A DNA stretch of 64,000 bases, from contig VEMX01000035.1 in assembly GCA_009711805.1 (NCBI GenBank), forward strand, positions 1-64,000, read 5' to 3'. The DNA is from Balneolaceae bacterium. GTDB lineage: Bacteria > Bacteroidota > Rhodothermia > Balneolales > Balneolaceae. Every line of letters begins with the position of its first letter. Positions within the stretch are counted from its first letter, which is position 1. The position numbers were made by a program, and so were the translations under genes. This document shows positions 55,223 to 61,927 of this stretch, one piece after another. The notes below the pieces were generated by a model that saw only the letters and a program-made list of their open reading frames with translations, was not told the DNA's origin and ran no database searches.

Positions 55223-55993
55223 ATGGGTGCCAATCGTATTAATGGAAAAAGTGTATGCATTACAGGTGCTACATCCGGAATAGGAAAAGCAACTGCCCGG
55301 TTATTTGCTGAAGAAGGGGCATCCCTTATTTTAACCGGCAGAAGAAAGACCAGGCTCGATACGCTTTCAGATGAGCTGAAACAAAACCATGGTGTAGCGG
55401 TCTCGGTGTATGATTTTGATGTGAGGAATCAAGAAGCCTGTATTTCTTTTGTGAATGGCCTGGATGGGAGTATAGATATACTGGTGAATAATGCAGGTTT
55501 GGCCAAAGGAGCAGATTCGGTATATGCTGCCGATGTCTCGGATTGGGAAACCATGATAGATACCAATGTGAAAGGGCTGTTATATCTGACACGCCTTGTT
55601 GCTCCGGGAATGAAAGAACGTAATGCCGGTCATATCATAAACATTGGCTCTATTGCCGGGCACGAGTCGTACCCGGGTGGCTCGGTATACTGTGCTACCA
55701 AACATGCGGTGAAGGCTATTACCGAGTCTACCAAGAAAGATCTGCATGGTACCCGGGTTAGGGTCAGTATGGTGTCTCCGGGGCTGGTAGAAACGGAATT
55801 TAGCAACGTCCGCTTTAATGACGATAATGAAAAAGCAGACCAGGTGTATAAAGGAATGCAGCCTCTGGTAGCTCAAGATATTGCAGAAATAATATTGTTT
55901 ACCGCCAACCGGCCTGCACATGTTAACATCATGGATACTTTTGTGCTTCCGGTATATCAATCTTCTTCCCAAATGGTTCACAGAGATGAATAG
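55223..55993 (+). CDS. short-chain dehydrogenase/reductase
   Basis: A 256-residue classical SDR: TGATSGIGKATA (14-25) binds the cofactor, DILVNNAGLAKG is the structural NNAG motif, and SIAGHESYPGGSVYCATKHAV contains the catalytic Ser, Tyr and Lys (Y-x3-K). PHE-rich C-terminal changes resemble the YdfG subgroup, which reduces 3-hydroxy acids such as L-allo-threonine with NADP. The stop overlaps the M28 gene start by 8 bp. Confidence 0.92.
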   Translation: MGANRINGKSVCITGATSGIGKATARLFAEEGASLILTGRRKTRLDTLSDELKQNHGVAVSVYDFDVRNQEACISFVNGLDGSIDILVNNAGLAKGADSVYAADVSDWETMIDTNVKGLLYLTRLVAPGMKERNAGHIINIGSIAGHESYPGGSVYCATKHAVKAITESTKKDLHGTRVRVSMVSPGLVETEFSNVRFNDDNEKADQVYKGMQPLVAQDIAEIILFTANRPAHVNIMDTFVLPVYQSSSQMVHRDE

Positions 55994-56954
55994 AATATTT
56001 GCCATAGGTATATGTTTGCTGCTTGTAGGGTGTTCTGGTCAAAAGGAAGAATCAGGCCTTAAGTTTACAGACCAACAACGATCAGTCCCTTCTTTTAATG
56101 CGGATTCTGCATATGCTTTTGTTAAACAGCAGGTAGAACTAGGGCCGCGCATCCCCAATACAAAACCACACAGAGAGGCAAAGAATTATTTCGAGCAAAA
56201 GCTACAGTCATATGCAGGGAGCAACAGTGTGTTTGCGCAAAACTTCACGGTTGAGGGATATGAGGGGGAAGCGTTAAAGCTCTCAAATATTATAGCTGCT
56301 TTTAATACTTCATCAACGGATAGAATTATGCTGTGTGCTCATTGGGATACCCGGGCTGTTTCGGATGAAGACAGTGTGGCTGCAGATCAGTCATTTCCCG
56401 GTGCGGACGACGGGGGGAGTGGGGTAGCCGTTCTGCTAGAGCTGGCACGTTTGCTTAGTGAAAACCCTCCGCCAGTAGGGGTAGATATTGTTTTGTTTGA
56501 TGGAGAAGATTATGGCAAGTCCGGTGATCTCCGGAATTACTTTTTAGGATCCCGATATTGGGCAGACAATCCCCCGGTGCCGGGGTACAGCCCTCGTTTT
56601 GGTATATTGGTTGATATGGTGGGAGCTACGAATGCAACATTTCCAAAAGAAGGTTATTCGATGAACTATGCGCCCAATCTGGTGGATGAAATATGGGATA
56701 TTGCAGAAAAAAAAGGATATAGGGATTTATTTTTGTCTAAGCGTGGTTCAAGCATACAAGACGACCATGTTATAATAAATCAACAAACCAACATCCCGAT
56801 GGTGGATATCATCAATCACAAATCCAGAGATGCCAATGCCGGTGTTTTTCCAGATCATTGGCATACACAGGGTGATAATATGAATGTGATTGACAAAAAA
56901 ACACTGAAGGCGGTTGGAGAAGTGTTGGCTGAACTTATTTACAACAGGATTTAG
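55986..56954 (+). CDS. M28 family peptidase / glutaminyl-cyclase-like lipoprotein
   Basis: A 322-residue exported protein with lipobox LLVGCS (ATG at 55986, starting inside the SDR 3' end). Metal ligands are visible as AHWDTRA, FPGADDGGSGVAVLLELA, DGEDYGKSG and QDDHVIINQ. This arrangement of a single-zinc M28 core with the G-A-D-D-G and D-G-E-D motifs matches bacterial and animal glutaminyl-peptide cyclotransferases as well as aminopeptidases. It would act on N-termini of exported proteins or peptides in the envelope. Exact activity is unproven. Confidence 0.87.
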   Translation: MNRIFAIGICLLLVGCSGQKEESGLKFTDQQRSVPSFNADSAYAFVKQQVELGPRIPNTKPHREAKNYFEQKLQSYAGSNSVFAQNFTVEGYEGEALKLSNIIAAFNTSSTDRIMLCAHWDTRAVSDEDSVAADQSFPGADDGGSGVAVLLELARLLSENPPPVGVDIVLFDGEDYGKSGDLRNYFLGSRYWADNPPVPGYSPRFGILVDMVGATNATFPKEGYSMNYAPNLVDEIWDIAEKKGYRDLFLSKRGSSIQDDHVIINQQTNIPMVDIINHKSRDANAGVFPDHWHTQGDNMNVIDKKTLKAVGEVLAELIYNRI

Positions 56955-57788
56955 ATGGAGTATGTGCAGCTTACCATATCGGCAGAAAATGATTTGCATG
57001 AAATTTTGATAGCAGAACTCTTTGATTTCGGCTTTGACGGCTTTGAGGAACAAGACAAACAACTGGTTGCTTCTATTCCTGCCGATAAATTTGATTTCAC
57101 AAAAAGAGAGGAGATAGAGGAAATACTTCGGAAACTGGGTGAAGCTGAGTCGGTAATGAAAGAGGAGATCATAGAAGAGAAAAACTGGAACCAGGCTTGG
57201 GAGAAGAGCATAAAACCTCAAACCATTGGGAAGTTTTTTGTCCATCCTACATGGACTAAACAGGAAGGGGGCATAGATACTATAGAGCTTATTATTGATC
57301 CTAAAATGGCCTTTGGAACGGGGTATCATCCAACTACCAGAGTTATGCTGGAGTGGATGCCAGAAGTGGTAGAACAAGGAGATACAGTACTTGATGCCGG
57401 TACGGGGACTGGGATATTAGCGATTGCTGCCTTAAAGCTGGGAGCCGGCTCTGCCTTTGGGTTTGATGTGGACGAATGGAGTGAGATGAATGCCAGTGAA
57501 AACCTGTATTTAAACGGGGTTTCAAACTTTGAAGTAAAACGGGGTTCTGTAGAAGTAATACCTGACCATGAGAAATATGATTTGATTTTTGCTAATATAA
57601 ACCGAAACGCTTTAGCAGAAATGTCTGGAGATTTGATTCAGCATTTAAAGCCCAATGGTAAATTATTACTATCCGGCTTGCTTCTTGAGGATGAAGAAGC
57701 GATGTTAAATCTCAAATCATTAAGTGATTTAGATCATGTAGAAACAAAAACTCACGGTGAGTGGATCGCAATATTATTTCAGGGATGA
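56955..57788 (+). CDS. prmA: ribosomal protein L11 methyltransferase
   Basis: A 277-residue SAM-dependent methyltransferase starting directly after the M28 stop. An N-terminal substrate domain with WNQAWEKSIKPQTIGKFFV precedes AFGTGYHPTTRVML and the SAM-binding LDAGTGTGILAIAALKLGA. ANINRNALAEMS (an N-I-N variant of the NPP-like motif) is PrmA-specific. It trimethylates L11. The stop overlaps the next gene's start (ATGA). Confidence 0.94.
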   Translation: MEYVQLTISAENDLHEILIAELFDFGFDGFEEQDKQLVASIPADKFDFTKREEIEEILRKLGEAESVMKEEIIEEKNWNQAWEKSIKPQTIGKFFVHPTWTKQEGGIDTIELIIDPKMAFGTGYHPTTRVMLEWMPEVVEQGDTVLDAGTGTGILAIAALKLGAGSAFGFDVDEWSEMNASENLYLNGVSNFEVKRGSVEVIPDHEKYDLIFANINRNALAEMSGDLIQHLKPNGKLLLSGLLLEDEEAMLNLKSLSDLDHVETKTHGEWIAILFQG

Positions 57789-58696
57789 ACGCAGCAATTG
57801 ATATAGGTACCAATACAGTTTTACTTTTAGTGGCTGAAAAAGACGGGAACAACATAAAAGTAATTTATGAAGCCCAACGTATGCCCCGGTTGGGAAAAGG
57901 AGTAGATGAAGATAGAGTCATCAATGACAAAAGTATGGAGAGGGTAATTCGAGCTCTCTCAGACTATAAAGAGATATTGGATGCGGAGTATCCTGAAGTT
58001 GAATCTATAACAGTAACCGCCACCAGCGCTGTCAGAGATGCCACTAACCGGGAAGAGTTTTTGCAAAGAGTAAAAAAGGAAACAGGATTTAATATTCGGG
58101 TTTTGTCAGGAATAGAAGAGGCAGTCTGGACCGCAACAGGAGCTTTATCTACCCTAAACAAAAATAAACCGAAGAATGCCCTTATTATCGATATAGGAGG
58201 AGGGAGCACCGAGCTGGCAATTGTGAAGGATGGAAAGATGGACGGGTCGTATTCCTACAATATGGGTTCCGTTCGTTTTACCGAGCGTTTCCTGATCCAC
58301 AACCCACCCTACCAGGAAGAGATATTAGCCTGTGAAAAGGAAATCGAGACGCAGTTCAATACCAACAAATTTAAAGTGGGCAACGATATTCAGGCAGTAG
58401 GGGTTGCCGGAACCATGATTTCACTGGCTGCAATTGATTTGCAAATTGAAAACTATGAGCGGCAAAAGGTTAACGGGCATTGCATTAATAGCAATAAACT
58501 GTACAAGAGCATCGAGATTTTTAGCCTGCATACCTATGAGGAATTGTTGGAATTAAGCCCGGAGGCATTAAGGGGAAGGGAAGACATTTTCCTGGCGGGG
58601 CTTTTAATACTTAAAGGTTTTCTCCAATCGTATGCCCTTGAGAATATCGTTGTGTCTGCAGGTGGTATACGGCATGGGGCTATTTTAAAGGGATAA
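57785..58696 (+). CDS. Ppx/GppA-type phosphatase
   Basis: A 303-residue protein of the exopolyphosphatase/GppA family, starting at 57785 by overlap with prmA. The ASKHA fold is evident: AIDIGTNTVLLLVAE is phosphate loop 1, IIDIGGGSTELAIVKDGK is phosphate loop 2, and VAGTMISLAAID marks the adenosine region. The short form (about 300 residues) lacks the C-terminal HD-like domain of E. coli Ppx. It degrades polyphosphate or pppGpp; which one cannot be told. Confidence 0.9.
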   Translation: MNAAIDIGTNTVLLLVAEKDGNNIKVIYEAQRMPRLGKGVDEDRVINDKSMERVIRALSDYKEILDAEYPEVESITVTATSAVRDATNREEFLQRVKKETGFNIRVLSGIEEAVWTATGALSTLNKNKPKNALIIDIGGGSTELAIVKDGKMDGSYSYNMGSVRFTERFLIHNPPYQEEILACEKEIETQFNTNKFKVGNDIQAVGVAGTMISLAAIDLQIENYERQKVNGHCINSNKLYKSIEIFSLHTYEELLELSPEALRGREDIFLAGLLILKGFLQSYALENIVVSAGGIRHGAILKG

Positions 58697-58730
58697 AAAA
58701 ATGCCAGTCAACCTGGGCTGAATGGCATTT
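58697..58730 (-). terminator. possible bidirectional terminator
   Basis: An 8-bp stem aaatgcca / tggcattt (58699-58706 and 58723-58730) lies 2 bp after the Ppx stop. Read on the minus strand it is followed by seven T residues, as a rho-independent terminator would be for transcripts from the right. On the plus strand only a short T run follows. Confidence 0.5.
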
Positions 58731-58744
58731 AAAATAGTTACTTT

Positions 58745-58917
58745 AACCCGTTTACCGGTTAGAAGTACCATTTAGAGAACCTACGAGCGTCCGCAGGTCC
58801 TCGTAGCGTTCGGCTTTCCAGCGAGAATCCCGTAACGCTCGCAGGACTTGCGGACGCTGCGAGGTTATACTCCCTTTCAATACTGTTTTAAGCTAATCTC
58901 TAACCGGTAAACGCGTT
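58745..58917. repeat. nested palindromic element of 173 bp
   Basis: Outer arms aacccgtttaccggttag (58745-58762) and ctaaccggtaaacgcgtt (58900-58917) match at 17 of 18 positions. Inner arms starting agcgtccgcaggtcct (58786) and ending aggacttgcggacgct (58858) also pair, with a few mismatches. The whole folds as one long hairpin, typical of a MITE-like or REP-like non-autonomous element. It fills the gap between the Ppx and outer-membrane protein genes; no coding was found in it. Confidence 0.65.
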
Positions 58918-58935
58918 ACTTTATATAGGGGTAGA

Positions 58936-59478
58936 TTAATTTCCTACAGGAAACCTGAGTCCGGCACCTATGTTAAGTTGATCCGCGCTACCAAGGCTGT
59001 ACTTGATTTCAGCATACAGGCTTGCAAAATCCAGGTCGAATTCACCACCGGCACCAACGTTTATTCCCATTTCAGAGTCTGAACCTGATATATTAAGACC
59101 ACCAACTCCCTCGCTTTCAACATTCACAGACAAGAAGTTAAGACCACCCAAAGCATAAAGGCTGAGTCCTTGTTCTGCATCTTTCATCAACATGTAATGT
59201 GCATTGGCATTAAATTCCCACCAGGTGATGGTCATTGAGCTTCCATTCCCAAAATCCGTTTTGTTTGGCAAGTAAAAACCAAGGTCTGCTTGTGCTCTGA
59301 ATTGCTCATTAATGGTATATACCCCATCTGCTTCAAAACCTAATTGCTCAATGTCTGTACCATACATGAGCCCTCCCCCGATTTTCAAATCTCCCGCTGA
59401 ATTGTCTTGTGCGAAAGCTAAATCAGCCGAGAATAAAGTTAAAAGTGCTAAGCAGAGTATCGTAATGCGTTTTTTCAT
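58936..59478 (-). CDS. small outer-membrane beta-barrel protein
   Basis: A 180-residue exported protein. The signal peptide MKKRITILCLALLTLFSADLAFA is cleaved before QDNS. Alternating strands such as LKIGGGLMYGTDIEQLGFEA, FRAQADLGFYL and LYAEIKYSLG fit an OmpA-like/OmpW-like eight-stranded barrel. C-terminal GLRFPVGN is short of the usual terminal Phe. Function unknown. It is divergent from an ECF sigma gene, which could control it. Confidence 0.8.
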   Translation of the reverse strand: MKKRITILCLALLTLFSADLAFAQDNSAGDLKIGGGLMYGTDIEQLGFEADGVYTINEQFRAQADLGFYLPNKTDFGNGSSMTITWWEFNANAHYMLMKDAEQGLSLYALGGLNFLSVNVESEGVGGLNISGSDSEMGINVGAGGEFDLDFASLYAEIKYSLGSADQLNIGAGLRFPVGN

Positions 59479-59625
59479 TATTTTGGATAGTTAATTAATG
59501 TTTGTTAGTGATGATTGTTAGTTTATATGTATAAAAAGAATGCGTAGAAGAAAACAAAATTGGTTCAAAAAAACACATTTTCATTTACCTCAGGGTTTGT
59601 ATTTTAAGACCCCAATAAAATTGAT

Positions 59626-60261
59626 ATGGCCAAAACAAACTCAGCAGACAGACAGAATTCATCACCGAGAAAAAATGCTTCCGCAAGTTCTCTGGAAGAC
59701 GATAAGTTTGTATCAGAGGCACTTTCGGGAAAGGAGAGTTCCTATAAACAACTGGTAGATAAATATCAGAAGGCGCTCTATTTTCATATTCGGAAAATGA
59801 TTAAAGAACAAGAACTGGTAGAAGATTTAGTTCAGGAAGTATTTATGAAAGCTTTTCATAACCTGAACACCTACAGCAATGAGTATGCATTTTCTACCTG
59901 GTTATATAGAATAGCCACCAATCATACAATAGATTATCTCCGAAAGAAAAAGCTAAGAACACTTTCCATAGACCAACCTTTTAAAACCAGGGATGGAGAA
60001 ATGGAAATGCAGTTGCCGGATCATACCTATGAGACGGATAAGCCGGTGATGAAGAAAGAGCGTAAAGCAATTGTACAGGATGCTATTGCCGCTTTGCCCG
60101 ATAAATATAAAGCAGTAATTGAAATGCGGCATATGGAGGAGAAATCGTACCAGGAAATTGCTGATATTCTGGAACTGCCGCTTGGTACTGTAAAAGCTCA
60201 TATTTTTAGAGCAAGAGAACTTTTATACAAAGCGCTTAAAGACAAAAAAGATAAATTTTAG
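59626..60261 (+). CDS. RpoE-like ECF sigma factor
   Basis: A 211-residue sigma-70 of the ECF class. A Ser/Asn-rich leader precedes sigma-2, with LVEDLVQEVFMKAFHNL (region 2.2) and STWLYRIATNHTIDYLR (2.4). Sigma-4 contains ALPDKYKAVIEMRHMEEKSYQEIADIL and LGTVKAHIFRARELLYKAL, the helix-turn-helix. No anti-sigma gene follows; the next gene encodes a lipoprotein. It may control its neighbours or the divergent barrel protein gene. Confidence 0.94.
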   Translation: MAKTNSADRQNSSPRKNASASSLEDDKFVSEALSGKESSYKQLVDKYQKALYFHIRKMIKEQELVEDLVQEVFMKAFHNLNTYSNEYAFSTWLYRIATNHTIDYLRKKKLRTLSIDQPFKTRDGEMEMQLPDHTYETDKPVMKKERKAIVQDAIAALPDKYKAVIEMRHMEEKSYQEIADILELPLGTVKAHIFRARELLYKALKDKKDKF

Positions 60262-60338
60262 TTTTTTTGAACTTTGTTTTGTTGAGCGTACGCATAATCA
60301 AGAAATACCCTTAACATAAAATATACTATTCAGATATC

Positions 60339-61136
60339 ATGAAGAACTACTATAGTGTAATGAAGTTTTTTGTAGTTGTAATGGCGCTTTCGTTGGTTAC
60401 CGTGTCTTGTGGTGATGACCCCGCTTCAGGTGAAGATCAAGATCCGCCAGAGATACCTTCTTTCGAACAAATAGCTCCCAATCTTAGCTATTTTGACAAT
60501 AACCCTGGTAAAATGGCTACAACCGATAATTTTTATGAAGCTAAAGGATATGCTTTTGGGTTGGCATCTGCTACCATGACAACCCAGCTTTACCAAGGCT
60601 TCTTTACCTCAGCTGAACAAAGTGAGGCAACATTCAGCAATGGACAGTGGGTATGGGAGTATACCTATAGTTATGAAGGAGCTTCAGTTTCTATAAAGTT
60701 GACTGCCCAAGAAAATAATTCAGAGGTGAGTTGGGCTATGTATTGGTCGTATAATGACGGGCAGGGAAATTCCTTCGAGGATTATAAAATGATTGAAGGC
60801 AAGAACGCCCTTGATGGCTCTTCCGGCAGCTGGACTTTTAATTCACTAAATCCAGATACCCAAACGGAGGAAAAATTCCTTGTTACTACATGGGTTAAAA
60901 CCAGTGAAACGGAAATAGAGATAACCACGGACTTCTACACAGATGACGGAATCCAACAGTATGTATATACTCAAAATGGAGCCGAGCATACTATTACGTA
61001 TGATGCAGCTGATGCATCCAATGATATCATCATATACTGGAATACCGACACCCAAAGCGGGTACTACCAGGTAGGCTCAGATTCTTCCAATCGCCTGTGC
61101 TGGAACTCAAATTTCCAGGACACAAGCTGCTCGTAG
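60339..61136 (+). CDS. hypothetical lipoprotein
   Basis: A 265-residue protein with signal peptide and lipobox TVSC (Cys24), followed by a Glu/Asp/Pro-rich linker. The rest is rich in Trp, Tyr, Ser, Thr and Asn with strand-like repeats (SWTFNSLNPD, EIEITTDFYTDDG, DIIIYWNTDTQSG), so a beta-sandwich or barrel on the cell surface is likely. Function unknown. It lies 77 bp after the ECF sigma gene and ends before a clear terminator. Confidence 0.7.
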   Translation: MKNYYSVMKFFVVVMALSLVTVSCGDDPASGEDQDPPEIPSFEQIAPNLSYFDNNPGKMATTDNFYEAKGYAFGLASATMTTQLYQGFFTSAEQSEATFSNGQWVWEYTYSYEGASVSIKLTAQENNSEVSWAMYWSYNDGQGNSFEDYKMIEGKNALDGSSGSWTFNSLNPDTQTEEKFLVTTWVKTSETEIEITTDFYTDDGIQQYVYTQNGAEHTITYDAADASNDIIIYWNTDTQSGYYQVGSDSSNRLCWNSNFQDTSCS

Positions 61137-61167
61137 CACTTAGCCTGGGTTAGCTCAATTATCAAAT

Positions 61168-61341
61168 TTAAAGAGCCGGTTTAAAAGACCGGCTTTTCCC
61201 TTTAATGTATTTTTCTGCAAAAGATGTCTTTTTGCCACGGCCAAAATAATGCTCTACTATTCTTCTGCGAAGATCATTAGTTACACCAGTATAAAGAGTG
61301 GTTTTACGAGTGTTGGTTGTGATGCATGTGTAGAATGACAT
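61168..61341 (-). pseudogene. truncated GIY-YIG endonuclease-like gene
   Basis: A 57-codon frame from the ATG at 61341 to the TAA at 61168 reads MSFYTCITTNTRKTTLYTGV, TNDLRRRIVEHY and KTSFAEKYIKGK. The LYTGVTNDLRRRIVEH block is the conserved start of GIY-YIG (UPF0213/UvrC-like) domains, with Y-T-G in place of Y-I-G. Intact members run to about 80-100 residues with a catalytic Glu further on. Here the frame ends in the terminator of the opposite gene, so the second half is missing. A relic is more likely than a working nuclease. Confidence 0.6.
61174..61199 (+). terminator. rho-independent terminator
   Basis: The stem agccggt / accggct (61174-61180 and 61188-61194) closes a 7-nt loop and is followed by tttt. 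It lies 37 bp after the lipoprotein stop and would end that transcript. It also encodes the tail of the GIY-YIG fragment on the other strand. Confidence 0.8.
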
Positions 61342-61379
61342 ACTCTATTATACCAAAAACATTGAAAATAGGAAGAGAA

Positions 61380-61760
61380 AATGTCATTCAGAGCGATAGC
61401 TAAGAATCTTCTTATTTCTGCCCATTTTTGTTGTGAAGGCATACCAACAGACGATACCTATATCCCCATCCCAACCAAAGCATAAGAAGACGCTTCTCCC
61501 AAAGGTACCCTCTGTGTGACTTGGGGGTGGACCTGTTTCTGCTACATACATCCTTAATCAAAGCCCGGTCATCTCTGGCCGAGACCAGGGATCTGCCAGA
61601 AGCGGTTTGGGATGTTGAATCAGGGAGATCCCGCATCTTCGCCTTCGCTGCGTGCGGGATGACTGTCCTTTTTGTTTAAACAACAAGTCATCGCGGGCCC
61701 AGACCCGCGATCTCCCTGCTTGGGGCAATGTGGGTGAACAAGGCGGTGCCGGGTCCTATG
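61380..61760. repeat. cluster of REP-like palindromic repeats
   Basis: At least three related palindromic segments lie here: 61568-61597 (gtcatctctggccgagacca), 61621-61663 (starting cagggagatcccgc, ending gcgggatgac) and 61687-61718 (gtcatcgcgggcccagaccc, ending gatctccctg). The second and third form an inverted pair around a 23-nt spacer. A different repeat (tcattcagagcgatagct) is at about 61384-61402. The 61342-61927 gap otherwise shows only short frames without coding character. Confidence 0.6.
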
Positions 61761-61927
61761 GAGATGTAATATGGATGCCATGAAAGAGAGATTAACCTCG
61801 TTCCTCCCTTGGGGATACCTTTGGTGCAACCACCCCAAGGCATGCATACGGCACAATAACAGCAACCTTCAATGAATGAGGAATCCAATATCCACACAGA
61901 TCAACATAGAGCCTGAATATTCCTATC

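Noticed and set aside
59540-59758. 72-codon frame overlapping the start of the ECF sigma factor gene
   Set aside because: Another frame of a strongly supported sigma factor; no family match.
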